DNA of 64,000 nucleotides from Nematopogon swammerdamellus (Eukaryota; Arthropoda; Insecta; Lepidoptera; Adelidae): the NCBI GenBank assembly GCA_946902875.1, contig OX336342.1, positions 14,067,523 through 14,131,522 of the forward strand. The letters run 5' to 3'. The notes below the pieces were generated by a model. The model was not told the origin of the DNA, searched no databases, and saw only the letters and a program-made list of their open reading frames with translations. Each line of letters starts with the position of its first letter. The stretch's first letter is position 1. This document shows positions 42,801 through 55,235 of this stretch, piece after piece. A program made the position numbers and the translations under genes.

Positions 42801-43569
42801 AATGTCTGCGAACGCTCGTCGGGCGCGACAAGGGAGGTTCGTCCGCGGCTCTGGCTGGCGCTAGCATGCCCCAGTTGCGATGTATGACAATATCAGTTCT
42901 ACAATTTTGAATAATCAGCTTAGACTAACACAGGGCAGAAGTGGGACTAGGCGGAGCCGAGCGGCCGCCGCGCGTCGCCCACCGTGCAAGTTATCTCAGC
43001 GCGCATCTTGATTGCGAGCCCCGTAGATACGCACGCGATAACTTGCGCGCGCACCTCCGTTCCGTAAACGCGCCGTTAACTGCACTCGTCTCTAACTGCG
43101 CGCGTAATACGTTGTAATGAAGTGCGTACAACACTATCTACGCATCTCCTACGATGTTGTTTGAGTGTTGCTTGTGCTTAATTGGGCGTAGTGTTTATGC
43201 TTATAACGAGGGTGGCAATCGTATTTGTAAAATAAAAGTCTCTATATTTTAGCTAAACGCAAATAAAAATGCCAAGTTAACTAGGAGTTTGATAAAGTTG
43301 TATACGTGTTTGTGAAGTTAATTCTATACATTTTATTTGAATATTATATTATGTATGAACTGAACACACATTTAATTGTATGCTTTGTGTACTCTACTAT
43401 TTCTATGGTCTAGTACAGAGAGAGATTATAACTTTACATATTACCAGTATTTTATTATTTATAGGTCACGGTTTCCTGTCTCCTTTGTAATTATCTGGAA
43501 AAATTAAAATACTTACATTTTTATTTAATTACTTAGGATTTGTTTACATACGTTGTAAAACGTTTCTTC
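42801..43569. other. GC-rich patch and unassigned DNA
   Basis: CpG-rich sequence at 42935-43110 (GAGCGGCCGCCGCGCGTC) is followed by AT-rich DNA with nothing recognised. Confidence 0.4.
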
Positions 43570-43608
43570 ATGAGCTCCATGTACTTTGTAAAAGTACATG
43601 GAGCTCAT
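43570..43608. repeat. Perfect 18-bp-arm hairpin
   Basis: ATGAGCTCCATGTACTTT (43570-43587) and AAAGTACATGGAGCTCAT (43591-43608) are exact reverse complements with a 3-base loop. Confidence 0.9.
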
Positions 43609-43631
43609 CACTTCGTGTCTAACTGTGCGTT

Positions 43632-44132
43632 TTTAGGGTTCTATATCCATACGGAAGCCTATTATTTTAATTTTTATTTGATGTATGTAACTATGTATAT
43701 GTTTGTGTCCAATTATTTAATACTTTTATTTTCAAACTTTACTTTTGCACTGCATTGTCCGTCCGCCCTATCCGCTTCTTCACATCCCAAAGGTTTGTTT
43801 GTGAAAGAATGCTACTTTGCATTAAACTCGCCTGTTGTGTTCCTTAAGAATATTTAGATTTGATTTGATATTACTAAGCCTAACTCGTCTGCCTGTATGT
43901 CTGGCTGTTCGTCCTTCTTTAATCGTAATAGCTAGCCGGTTGAGATTTTCACAGAATATGGGTTATTATGGCGGATGTGCCAACAAATAATAAAAAAATC
44001 AAAAAGAAAAAAATTCAGAGGGATCCCGATACAAGAAAAAAAGATTAGTACATATTCACGCTACTAAATAATATATGTATGGATTTTTGACACGGACTAC
44101 GGAACCCTCCGTGCGTGAGTAAAAAACCGATC
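43632..44132 (-). repeat. CCGGCCAAGTGCGAG-family element, inverted copy
   Basis: On the minus strand the 5' part reads CTCACGCACGGAGGGTTCCG from about 44124. CCGCCATAATAACCCATATT follows, and the 3' end matches ATACGGAAGCC near 43650. The interior around 43740-43860 is rearranged. Confidence 0.55.
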
Positions 44133-47100
44133 CTTGTGATTTTCCTGATTGCGATTAAATTTATTAAAGATATTATCAAAATATTATCAAAAAATAATAA
44201 ACACAAAAAAGCTAACAGCGTTGATATAATGAAATAAAATAAAATATAAAATTACAGGTGTTTGTCACTCGTCAGACAGCCGCCATCCACAATGACAACA
44301 GTGACCGATTGCGTTGGCTCGGTGGCTAAGTGCATACTGATACCACCTGCCGCATTACCTACCACGTCAGATTGATGCCTTTATGAGGAAGATTGGCGCA
44401 TTAGCGAAATTAAATTAATTTGAAGCGTTATGAACCAGTTATTATGGCAATGTGATGGCCGGCACGCATTACGCGCCTATCTCGTTTAGACAATCTCCTC
44501 AGGAAAAATTATAGCCATTCAGCTTAATACAAAAACCGTTAGATAAAGCTGGTTTAGTAGAACCATACCACAAAGGTTGTATACCTTTATTATTGAACCT
44601 ACCTACCGTTTATTATTGAAAGAAGTCCCTAAACCGAAAGGAATACTATTATTCTAAGCTGTTAAGTTTTCACACTGCTGTTTTCAAACTTATTCATGTA
44701 GGTACCTATTTATAGCTGTGGAATTCTCTAATAAGTAAATAAATAAATATACGAAGCCTTCATGCACTTACAACGAACAAATGGATGGAACTTAATAAAT
44801 AAAAAAAAACCTTTGTGTATGTACGAGTGAGCGCAGCGTGTAGACATTAGATTTTTTTTTGTAAATTAAATTTAAAATAAAATTTAACAAAATAGACTTT
44901 CTACATACGATTACAGATGGCATGGAAACATTACGTACTTGACTAAATTGTTTAATTCCCCCTGACTGCGGTCGCACATCGCCAGGATGTGGTTAATAAT
45001 AAAGATGCAGTTAATTAAATTATTTATTTATTTTGTTTTTAAGTGATATAGTAAAAATATTCTTAATTAATAAACAAGATAATAAAACCAGCCAACACTG
45101 AATAACTGCTATTTGATGGCACTTAAGACGTTATAAAACCCTCAATTACAGCCCTTTGTTGAGTAGGTATGTAAATTTAAAATTGTTTATACAATCAACA
45201 TAAAATCTTGTAAGCTATCTCAATCTCCTAGAATCGCCGTGTAACTTTCTCATAGGCAGTTTTACAAGTATTATGATACGTTGATATGAAATAATAAAAT
45301 TGGATAAAACAATCAATTTTATGAGTGAAAATTACATTAGAAATTCCTATAAACGATGTAATGAGCATTTGCTGTTGAATTGTAAACTGCAAAGAGCAGG
45401 TAGCATTTAGTAGAGAAAAATATTATTTAGAAGCGGTTATAAAATGTATTGAATCAATCAGCTCTGAATATTGAATAATCTTAGATTTGTACAGATAATA
45501 ATACCCATTGTTTCCTATGTAAATACGCCTCAGATCAACTCGAACAAGTTTGGAAAAGGAATGAGTATAATATATAATCTGCAAGATGAATAAGTTCATA
45601 AAGCTGAGCACTTATGAAATTGACTTATTAAGTTAGTTTAATTAAGTAAGTAAGGCGAGCCCATTTGTAGTGTGTATGTTTAAACAGATTAATGTTTTCG
45701 AGTAAAACAGGACAATTTTCTTCTTGCGATATTGCTGGATTCACTTAAATTCTGCAAGCTAACAAAGCATAAACAAGGTGGAATATTTGGTGATAAAATT
45801 GTAAATAAGATTTATCTAACACAAAATCATCATTCTTGATGTTAGTAGCGGATATTGAGGTAACGGCGAGCAGGTTGGTTGGTGGCCGCGGTACGTCTAG
45901 GTCGGACAGAGCTGCAGCACAATACTCCGCAAATCCTTTTTCCAAATAATTAATGCGATAAAATAGTGGAGCAAAGATCGGCTCGTGACAGGCGCGCAGT
46001 CACGACACGAGCGGCGGTGCGGCGGGCCCTGGAGTCAAGCACGAGCTGTAAGAAAGCCTGCCACTCAAACTTGGCGTACAGTCGAAATGTAAAAAAAAAG
46101 TTCCTAATGTTAGTTAAGCGGAATGTGTTCTCTTTCGCAAGTTTTAATCGGCCAATCAGAATATTGCAATCCAAAATTACAATTCTCCACTAATAATGTA
46201 GACCTGCAATTTGAGTTGAGCGAATACTGATAAATCCGTCTTCATATATATTATTTTAGGGTCTTTTACGGTATTTACGGATCAATGAAACACTACTGAC
46301 GGTTACAGAAGCCTGCCTGTCGGTCACCTATATTCTTAGATCAAGATCAACCACCGTTTAGTTAAACTTTGGATTTATCGATTTCCTACAACGTATTGAT
46401 ATTATTATTGGTGTCTAAGAGACTGAGAAACTGTTTTACTCAACATTACTGTACTTAAAGGTTATGCTATGTTATTTAAAAGCTCTCGCGTCCTATACGA
46501 TTACATGGCTCCACGGACGTTGTAAAGGAATAAAAGGAGAGCGACGCACGCGCTCGCAGCGCCCCCTAGCGCGGAGGCGGGGCGAGAGGCGCAGGCGCAG
46601 GCAGCTTCGGACGAAGACACGACGCCTGTCTACACAGCTAGAGTACGTCCACGACCCGGACGCGACCGCACCGCACTTTTACTTAGACAACGTGTCTATG
46701 GAACGCCTGTAGGAAGTAATAGAGAAACGTTCAATATGATATTCACCTCATAGGTACCTACGAGTACATATTTTTGGTGATAGTACCAAAAAGGTCAAAC
46801 ACCTTTGCAGTGTATTGAAAATAACTGCCTAATGCCACTCTGAAGCTGACTCTGAAATAATTATTACGTTACGTTATGAATAGGTAAATGTTTCCTGATG
46901 ATCACCTCTCTAAAAGAAATTCAGAACTAGATAGATGGGTTCTTTATGACGTATTAACAATAATGTTGTATTATGTCTGATATATTTGTATTGCAATTGT
47001 CGCACATTTCCAATATTCGATAAATTGTTACATTTTGCTGCATCTCCTTTTCCTTCAATGACGGGCAACGGGCAATGAATTCACCTTCTTCAAATACAAA

Positions 47101-48456
47101 ATACCCAATTAACAAACTGAGGCGTCTCGATTCTCCTAAGTCCGTGTCCTCGTTAATCTCGGCCGTCGATTCATTGCGACGACTTAAAAGGCCGCCGTCT
47201 AATAAAATAATCGCCGCTGAGTATTTTGACTATTTGAATGTCAATGCGGACTATAAATATGGCGGCGTGCTCTTCCTGTCCACGCATTATTTAAGTGGTG
47301 ATTGTGTCGGCCGGCCCACACGCTCCGCTCCTCTTTCCAGCAGTTATAGCAACAAGTTTGCGACTGGACGAGCCACTGCAGGCCTACAAGAGTGAGAAAA
47401 GATAAAACTGAGTTTGTACATCTAGGACAATCCACTACATCTTGCTTCCTGCATTGTAGATATATCCATACAACGGGCATATAGGTAGACATATACAATT
47501 TTGAAGGAAATACAAATATACAAAAGGCAAGGTTTCAAGAATTAAGGTAATAGATTATGTGAGGTGCATTTACTGACTCATCGAATATGAATTCAAACTA
47601 CTATCTTTATGATCGATAAGATAGCTTGCAGATCGCTGACAACTTTTGACACTACAAGAACACATAAATCAGGCATGTTGTGAAGCGAACACCATAAATC
47701 TGAAAGAGAAAGTGATGAATCGCACGTCAAAAGCATACACACACACACATATCGTTGCATATCAACTGCCTTCAATTGATCATCAGGGTATAATATTTTG
47801 AACAATAACTGTAAGACTTTTTGGAGAAAAGTAAGAAAGATATCCTCAGTTTCGACCGGTTTGGACCTGACAGAAGTACATATGTATGACATTTCAAATC
47901 ACCTTGTTCCTGGTTGTGTTCTTCACTTTAATACTTAGCTCAGTTGCTTATAGCTATGCAACCATAAGTATGTGCTCCAGTTCTTTCTCTTGGTCTCTTT
48001 CAAGAATTCTCTAGCCGGCAAGGATGTACAAGCAGGTGGCCAGAATCGGCGGATTTTCGCCAAATTCAAGAGCGTTACTCTAGTGTTACTCTAGCCAGAT
48101 ACCACGGCGGATACCTAGGGCCATCACGAAGTTGGCGTCCGCGTCGAGCCGCTTTATACCTAGGCGCATTCCTCTCTATTTATTTTGACGTTTGCGCTTC
48201 GCGCAGCAATCTCCTCTGCGATCGCAACGGACTGGCTTGCGTATATTGTGCGCCCGTCACAGAAAACCATTGAATACTCCTCAACGTCGAATTACGCTGT
48301 TTCGTTCCATGCGTCATGTCCGCACCAGCAGCACCTGGATAATAGCGTCAGCGTGTAGCTTAGCTATTGATTTTATAATGGTGAATGGAAATTATTCTTC
48401 GCAAAATTATAATTTTTCTCTTATTACGTTTCCTGTATGTGCCTGCACCCATACTA
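44133..48456. other. Long unassigned stretch with one GC-rich patch
   Basis: About 4.3 kb of largely unique-looking sequence. TTGGCTCGGTGGCTAAGTGC near 44325 resembles a pol III A box without a B box. A GC-rich patch at 46510-46690 contains GCGCCCCCTAGCGCGGAGGC. Frames at 47075-47395 (106 codons) and 48192-48485 (97 codons) have no recognisable domain. Segments near 45840-46190, 47040-47400 and 48000-48200 are repeat-free and could be regulatory. Confidence 0.4.
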
Positions 48457-48610
48457 TCAGCCTCGGTAGCTCGGTGATGCTATGAATCGGCGATCAATCG
48501 TTAAAGTTAAGCATACCGGGCTCAGTCGGAATTTTGGATGGGTGACCGCCCGACCGTTGAGGCTGGCAATGTTTAGGATTCCTCGTAAAACTGTAAATTC
48601 CTTTCGTTAT
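48457..48610 (+). mobile_element. 5S-like-headed SINE, 5' part only
   Basis: TCAGCCTCGGTAGCTCGG, GTTAAAGTTAAGCATACCGG and TTTTGGATGGGTGACCGCCC closely follow 5S rRNA internal-control wording. The rest of the SINE body is absent or unrecognisable. Confidence 0.7.
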
Positions 48611-49312
48611 CTATCACACTTACGGTTGAACCAGTTCGGATTGGTATCGCCCTGATTGAAGGCGAGTGTTGTTAGAGCTCCAGGGAATTTCGCTAGGCGA
48701 TCCATGTTAGACACAATAAAAAAATCCCTTTTGTTTGTCTGCGTAGCAGATCCTCAATCAAAATATTATCAGCAATAAATGACGGAGCTAAGAATTGGAT
48801 AAGATAGCAGAGTTTAAATAATATTCCTTCGTGTAAATTTATTTTCACAAATTGGACGTACAATATTTTTGGTTGACGCACGATTCGCAAAGTTTTTTTT
48901 TCGAGTAGGTAACGGAAGCGCATTCAACTGGCTGTGGTCACAATCCAATCGGGTGTGTCCCTGCGCGCGACGTAACGATATTCGCTGCACGCTGCTAGTT
49001 TGATGACTTGATCCGTCCGCGGATCCGTCCGGTCGCTGTGATGTTACTCCAAAACGCCGACCACCTGCCGGGAATACATCAAGCGGAACTATATCACTGC
49101 CGATTTTAAAGGCATTTTTTTTCGACGTGAAATATGTGTGTTCCATTTTCATTATTTCTATTTTTATTCTTTATGACATACTCTTGATGTCTAGGTAAGT
49201 ATATTATTATTTCGAATTGTGATCGTACGGAATAATTAATTATATTTTCGAATGTGCATCATTTTGGTATCATACATCAGCCACACAGAGTGAAGTGTGG
49301 GGAAGGAATGCC
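48611..49312. other. No gene recognised
   Basis: A 112-codon minus-strand frame (48814-49152) lacks any family features. Confidence 0.4.
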
Positions 49313-49705
49313 GTGGAATTAGCACGGCTGCTAATATTTAATTTTTTTTATTTCTGGAAAGTGCGACATCTGGCGCCTCCTGAGACCTATGAGGCGCCCA
49401 TGGACATTTTTTTATTTTTATGGAAACTGACACAGTTGCCTACATCACTTACAACATCCGTGATGTCAGCGCAAAACACCGGGTGAACTAGGTACCATGT
49501 CAGTGCTTCCCTTCATTTCATGTCATTCAGCATGCGGAGATTGCGAATACAACGACGGCCTGTCACGCCCCTCTTGAAGGACCCGAGACTGTACTTGGGG
49601 GGAAATATGTGGGCGGGTAGGGAAAGCACTCCAGAGTTTACCAATTCTGTGGGGAAAAGATCTGCAGAACCGATTGGGACGCGTCCGCGGTAAGTCCAGC
49701 GTGTA
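49313..49705 (-). pseudogene. Jockey/CR1-like LINE 3' fragment interrupted by a SINE
   Basis: The minus strand matches the 6.7-kb LINE. The tail lies at 49370-49410 (CGCCTCCTGAGACC in plus orientation). The coding end lies at 49540-49700 with TCTTGAAGGACCCGAGACTG and AGTACTTGGGGG-like wording (FPPKYSLGSFKRG). A SINE splits the two parts. Confidence 0.75.
49411..49529 (-). mobile_element. Truncated SINE nested in LINE
   Basis: A T-run and TATGGAAACTGACACAGTTG begin the 3' end of the common SINE body, which stops at about CCCTTCATTTCATG. The interrupted LINE reads GACATT on one side and TCATTCAGCATGC on the other. The uninterrupted 19.9-kb relative reads GGACATTCGGTAGCATGC, so the SINE landed in this sequence. 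Confidence 0.7.
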
Positions 49706-49709
49706 GGGA

Positions 49710-51050
49710 TGCTAATCCAGCCCCACTGCTCTGGCGAATTTGCCGTGCATGCCGTGCATGCCGCAGTAACTCCTACCTTCTACCCTCTCTACGTTAGCGA
49801 ACGCGTCCGTCGATTAATTATTGTACATTAACTCAAATTAGATGCCTCGTACGCGGCCAAAGCTTATCTTAACTTTTCTGTATTCAGTAATAACATGCAT
49901 TGTTGCATTTAGTATTCGTGAGCGGCCATAATTACGTCTCGCCGCTGCATGGGATAATGAGAGAATTTGGTATGCGGCGGCCAACTTGACTTACGAGACG
50001 CGTCAACTTTGTGCCCGTATTAATCGTCGCATCCGTTTTCAATTTGCTCGCCGGGTGATGCAAGAAGTTTACACGGGTTAAGTGGAGCTTTAGTGCGAGC
50101 TTTTTGTTATTAATTGACTGAGAATCTGAATTTATTGCGGCAATTATGAAGCTTCTGCTGCTCACATCATACTCATATAGAGGTTTTGGAAAATTTTGAT
50201 ATTATCTAATTTATTGCTGGTTTCCTTTTCCATACTACGTGGTAGGATTAACATAGCTCGAATTTGGACATTAATACAGGATGCTTGTAGGACACTGTAA
50301 GGAAGAAATTACGCTTTAGACTAGAGTAATTGTTTTTTTTATTACCGCCAAACCGAAGAACAGAAGAGCCTGCACATTTTCACCGTTACTATCCATTGCC
50401 GTTCAGGGAAAGTGAAGTCTCCGGTATGGCACCTACCTTCTTGGAGGTGTTATTTGCTGGTCCGATCATGTCATTGGTCCCTGACTCAGCCACCCATACC
50501 GGATCGAGAAAAAAAAAACACTGTAAATGCATGACGTGTGAGAGATACGTAAAGATTTACAGAAGCAACACGCAAGCTAGAACTTTACAATGTAGGCGGA
50601 ATGACAGACGGGGTTGTGTGGTGTTTTTGCTGCAGGTGATTGAAGCACCTGCGGGAGATCATATTTTATGACACTCTCCATTTCGTCTGTCAGGCGCCTG
50701 TCCCCTCGGCCGCGTAAATATAATTTTTAATTAGGATTGTATTTATCACATGTCAGAGACGGATAAACACGAACGACTGATGGATGTATTATGCTCCAAC
50801 TTTTTATTTGAGTGTTAGTAAACTTACTTACCGTGAAACATTTATAATTAACTACGAGTATTTATTTTAGATCAGATAATAATCACGCTGATAATATCGA
50901 GTAAAGGGCAGCGAAGACGCCCAGAAACGATAACTAGACACCCTTCGACCATTCGCGTCGAACTGGCAAGGTGTACTAAGTGCCCTCATTCCTAGTCTTC
51001 GTTATTGTATTTTTTTTATTTATGCATACGTAATCATGCGCATGCATACA
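49710..51050. other. No gene recognised
   Basis: This includes a repeat-free region (49850-50170) with GAGCGGCCATAATTACGTC and several ATTA cores, which could be a conserved non-coding element. A 113-codon frame (50330-50671) has no family. A small hairpin GCAGGTG/CACCTGC lies near 50632-50653. Confidence 0.4.
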
Positions 51051-51051
51051 A

Positions 51052-51433
51052 TAAGGCGCCTAGTAACGCCACATGTTGATTTTAGAAGAAGTAGTCCGTG
51101 ATAACTAGACCAATCTGAAGGCTAAAAACTACTGCGAAATATAGAACAATTCTTTATCTATCAATCAAACGTTTTTGGTTGTAAAATTGTATCATATTCT
51201 ATACAAACTATACTGTTAACCAAATGTCGATTTTTTCTTCCGCGTGAACTTTGAAGACTAGATCTCAGAATCTAAAGAGAATTTTAATGCAATTTTTATA
51301 GCAAAATGACGCAATTTGTTATATATCTATCGATCACACGCTTTTCAAAGTTCTAATGCGAAGGATCGCAATTTATGAAAAACCCCTTATGAAAACTACT
51401 GCGCGCTAGGTGTTGGCGTTACTAGGCGCCTTA
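51052..51433. mobile_element. MITE with TAAGGCGCCTAGTAACGCCA ends
   Basis: TAAGGCGCCTAGTAACGCCA at the left and its reverse complement TGGCGTTACTAGGCGCCTTA at the right form a 20-bp terminal inverted repeat around 340 bp of AT-rich, non-coding DNA. The superfamily is not certain. The outer TTA/TAA could include a duplicated target. Confidence 0.8.
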
Positions 51434-51975
51434 AGTTAATTAGCAAATGAAGTGTTCGGATTGTAATTTTCACAGTAAATATTTAAAAGTGTAGCAGTAA
51501 AAGTGCAGCAACATCTGCAGTAGAACCTTGCCACACTCGCGAACGCTTGCTTTTCACCTTGCCTTAAAGGTCGTGCAGTAACGTAGGGTGTATAGGGAGG
51601 CTATATAGGTGTATATCTAATTTCGAACAGAGTGTACCGTCAACAAATATACTGAAATGGCCGGTAGATGTAGATACGATGCTCTCGCGAGTTTATTTCG
51701 AGCCTAACATAACGAGAGCGAGGAATGAATATATTTCTCCAATATCTCGTAGGAATGTATTTTTTCGCCCGTGCTGCCCATTAGTTCGCGTATGTAAAGC
51801 GAGGTCTAACTATGTAGAAGCAAGCGCGGAGTCAGGAGGAGACAGACCTGTTGCAATCGTAGGCTGAGAGACCTTCATTTAATTTCTTCTTTATTTAGGT
51901 GCCTATATAATTAATTTTAACAAAACACATTGTAATCACGTTTTTAAACAATCACAATACAGTGTGGGGCAGATA
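51434..51975. other. No gene recognised
   Basis: Unique-looking sequence. A 62-codon frame at 51679 is unsupported. Confidence 0.4.
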
Positions 51976-51979
51976 CTTA

Positions 51980-52262
51980 AAAATAACAGTCCCACTGCAT
52001 TTCTCCCCGTGCATGTCGTAAAAGGCGACTAAGGGATAACGACAAGATGCCGTGGTAAAGTGCGACAACATAGCCACCTCTCACCTTGGCACGGTACTTC
52101 CAACGAGTTATGAAGCAGGTGGGTTTTCGTGCTTCACTTGCTGTTTTATAGTTGTCTTGTTCAAATATTTTTCGAAATGTGATGGTTGGTGTTGTGCTGG
52201 AAAACCAGACTTCTTGCATTACTCTGCTTACCCCGATTGTCGGCATACAGCGTGTGTTATGT
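51980..52262 (+). repeat. SINE-like repeat with CGTAAAAGGCGACTAAGGG head, copy 3
   Basis: It begins GTCCCACTGCATTTCTCCCC, contains CGTAAAAGGCGACTAAGGG and CCACCTCTCACCTTGGCACG, and ends with TACTCTGCTTACCCCGATTG and a CAGCGTGTG end. The orientation is opposite to the 3.2-kb copy. Confidence 0.7.
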
Positions 52263-52689
52263 ATGTAGGTATGTTATATACAATCCAGTCCACAGAGCAA
52301 AAAAGTCCGCGGTGTGGCCCGATCGTTGTTCTGTGATCCAGTCTAAAGTTAGACCTTCTTCGAATTAGCCGCATGAGATATTTCAGAGAGGCAACCATTT
52401 TCAGCACTTCGAGATCTAAACGTTTCAGCCTTAGTATACATTTTTAGGACGACTTTTATTCGGAAATGGATCTAAAGCTGTGTAGTTATTAAAATTATGC
52501 CTAGGCGACCCTTGTACCTATGTCACTGATTTGTCAATATATAAAAGGAGCTATTCGTCTCAGTATATGCCACCTAGTGTCGTTTCTAGTGACTCGTAAT
52601 CCTCGGAGATCCTCGCAGGCGCGGATGCAGGATATTGCTTAGGGGGCAATTTCTGTTCGATCTTCCAGAAAATTTGTTCTAAGCAAACA
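52263..52689. other. No gene recognised
   Basis: No recognisable feature. Confidence 0.4.
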
Positions 52690-53160
52690 AACTTTGATAT
52701 AATTTTAGTTCGTTATCCAATCCGCTGCCGCACTACGTCCGTCACTCCCAAACTGTTAATTCTTTTAAAAAGTCATTGAAGAAATTCTACCTTCATTAAT
52801 TTTGCCTATTTTGTACTCACTTGTGGATTAGTATAGTATAGTATGTATTATTTGTATGTAGTATCTTAGTTCTGTATATGTTTATGTATGTATATGCTGT
52901 TTGTATTTTATGTATTGTATAAATAGGTAAGTATGTTACATGTAGGTATATTCATAAAATAATTCCTCCTCCCTTTCGCTTGCACTACCCATATTTCTTT
53001 CTCTGTATTTTATTCCTCATCACCCAAAGGTTGACTGGAAGAAATCACTTGTAGTGATAAGTCCGCCTTTGCGCACTCCTGTATTCTTGTTTCTTGTCGT
53101 GTACTGTTCTTCCTTCAATTTGTGTGCAATAAAGAGATTCTGTTCTATTCTATTCCAAGT
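52690..53160 (+). pseudogene. LINE 3' end (coding tail plus 3' UTR)
   Basis: TCCGCTGCCGCACTACGTCC and CCAAACTGTTAATTCTTTTA read as NPLPHYVRHSQTVNSFKKSL, a typical LINE reverse-transcriptase terminus (WNxLPxxVRxSxSxxxFKxxL). A 3' UTR follows with CACCCAAAGGTTGACTGGAA and GTGCAATAAAGAGATTCTG. It ends in a short TTCTA-type repeat tail at 53140-53156. It is 5' truncated. Confidence 0.7.
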
Positions 53161-53746
53161 AATACTTGCATTTTGAATCATCAGCTCAAGCTCACCTATT
53201 TATCTTTTTAATAAATTATGAAATAAAAACACAAAGTTATAGGGAATGAGAATTGAGAAACATTTAGAAAATTGTCAGCTGATGCATTTGTTACCTGAAA
53301 CGTTTATATTGAAAATATAGGAATTTTTCAAAATAAAGTAGATACCTACTTTGGTTTAGCTTATCTCAGGGAGGGGGTAGGGAGGGATGGAGGGGGGATT
53401 GCCTCCCCCTGCATCCTTGCCTGGATCCTCGTTAGTGAGCTGCGATGAGGCGCAGTGCTCACATAGCAGGCCAATTCACTACCTGCTAAATCGAAATTCC
53501 GGTAAGTATGTTATATTATTCGATCAAAATAATCTGTTCTATATATTAGCCCGTTGGCGTTGGCTGCAATGGTTATATAATGAAAAAATAAATAAAACAT
53601 TGGAATTTCGTAGTGCCACAGAGAAAAAATGCACTTTCTGGAGGTCACTTAGACTGGTAGAGAAAGAGAGCTATTTCTCTATATATGTCAATGCATTTTA
53701 CGCAAACACAAGACAACGTTAGAATAACCTTGACAAGAGTCAGACG
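53161..53746. other. No gene recognised
   Basis: A 111-codon frame (53387-53722) begins in a G-rich tract (GGGAGGGATGGAGGGGGG) and has no domain. Confidence 0.4.
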
Positions 53747-53925
53747 TATACACGGTGTTGCAACCGCAACCGTAAAACCCGAAAATATTAAAATTTGTAG
53801 GGCAAAAAGATTTTTTTTGTTTCAGAAAATGTTTTTTCTTCACAGAAGTTGTTTACCTTCACATATAGAATAACCCCCTTATGTCAGTTAAAAATATTAC
53901 GCTGGCAACTGCAACACCGTGTATA
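53747..53925. mobile_element. Small MITE with TATACACGGTGTTGCA ends
   Basis: TATACACGGTGTTGCA at the left and TGCAACACCGTGTATA at the right are exact inverses enclosing about 147 bp. The TA at each end is consistent with a Tc1/mariner-type target. Confidence 0.75.
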
Positions 53926-54378
53926 ACGACCGTGAAACGAGGAGATCCATTGTCTCTACCTACCCGATAGGCCACGTGAGTATATGTCGTACTTGTTTGT
54001 CGATGTTGTTGCTGGTGAATAGGGGCCGGTGGGCGCGCGCGCGTGCGGTACGCGCACGACCACACGCATCTGATCGCAGCGACTGTCAGAGGTATTTTAT
54101 GTTCTGCGGACAGACTGGCGGAATGTGAGCACGAAGACATTTCTAGCCGTGGGAGACATATTGGAGAAATTAGATAGGTAATGAAACCTACCGGAAAATC
54201 CACACGACATACGGAGGTGATTATATAGATCTGAACAGCTTGTGTGTGACTCAGTGAAAAGTAGAAAATAATTTTAAAATATTATTCTTTCCTCACCTTA
54301 TTTATGTTTATTAATTAGACAGACATATTTTGGGTTCAGCTCTTATGCACATAAATTGAAAAGTTAAAGCTTTAAAAA
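53926..54378. other. No gene recognised
   Basis: Overlapping short frames on both strands are unsupported. A CGCGCGCGCG-type run lies near 54034. Confidence 0.4.
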
Positions 54379-54750
54379 ATCGGTCAAATACGAGTTTTAC
54401 TCGCGCACGGAGGGTTCCGTAGATCCGCTATTCAATGCTTGGCAAAAAACCATATTCGTCTATATATTGTATTTCTATAACGCAAAATATAAATACCCGC
54501 GGCGCCATCTATTATTCAGTAGCGTGAATATAATAATCAATTCTTACCACATTTCTTGTATGGGGAACCCTACATTTTTAACTTTTTGCTTTTTTATTAT
54601 TTGTTGGCACATCCGCCATAACACATATTCTGTAAAAATTTCAACCGGCTACCTATTACGGTTCAAATGATACAGCCCTAGGACGAACGGACAGACAGAC
54701 AGACGAAGTAGGCTTAGTAATAGGCTTCCGTATCGATACGGAACCCTAAA
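54379..54750 (+). repeat. CCGGCCAAGTGCGAG-family element
   Basis: AATCGGTCAAATACGAG then CTCGCGCACGGAGGGTTCCG start it. CATCCGCCATAACACATATT, a GGACAGACAGACAGAC run and CGATACGGAACCCTAAA end it. Confidence 0.75.
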
Positions 54751-55235
54751 ATTAAACTTAGGCAGAAGTAATTTTTTAAAGAATAAAAGTAATAATTTGG
54801 AGGTACGTAAGTATTTCATCAATAAATCGTAACATTTCAACACTCGTAAACCATTATCAGTCAGTCAGTACCTCTATAATATTGTATAGAACAATAAAGA
54901 AAATCATCCAATAGTAATTTTCCACAGCGCCTCCTTCATTTTTTGCGTTTCCTACCTCGGATCGATGAGGCCTGCACAATAGAGATAAGTAATTGGATAA
55001 GAGGCTCGGATAGCTCTCGGCTGTTTGTTTTTAAGTTGGGATGTTTATAGGAAGGTATGATGACAGCAATTTCATAGTGCACCGGGTTTAGATGATTACA
55101 CACCGGCCGGTCGGCCGCCGCGGCGTTCCGGACTAGAGTAACGGTCCGCGGATCATTTCCTAGGGTATTGAGCAGATAGAGGCCCTCTAGCAAAGACATC
55201 AATACTCAGAAACTTCATTGTATTTAAATTGCATA
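54751..55235. other. No gene recognised
   Basis: An 88-codon minus-strand frame (54936-55202) has no family features. Confidence 0.4.

Noticed and set aside
48457..48610. A 5S rRNA gene
   Set aside because: Only the internal control-like segment resembles 5S. The flanks belong to a SINE and recur with the same structure elsewhere in the window.
48814..49152. 112-codon minus-strand frame as a gene
   Set aside because: It has no recognisable domain, splice context or repeat homology, and its length is within what chance gives in this composition.
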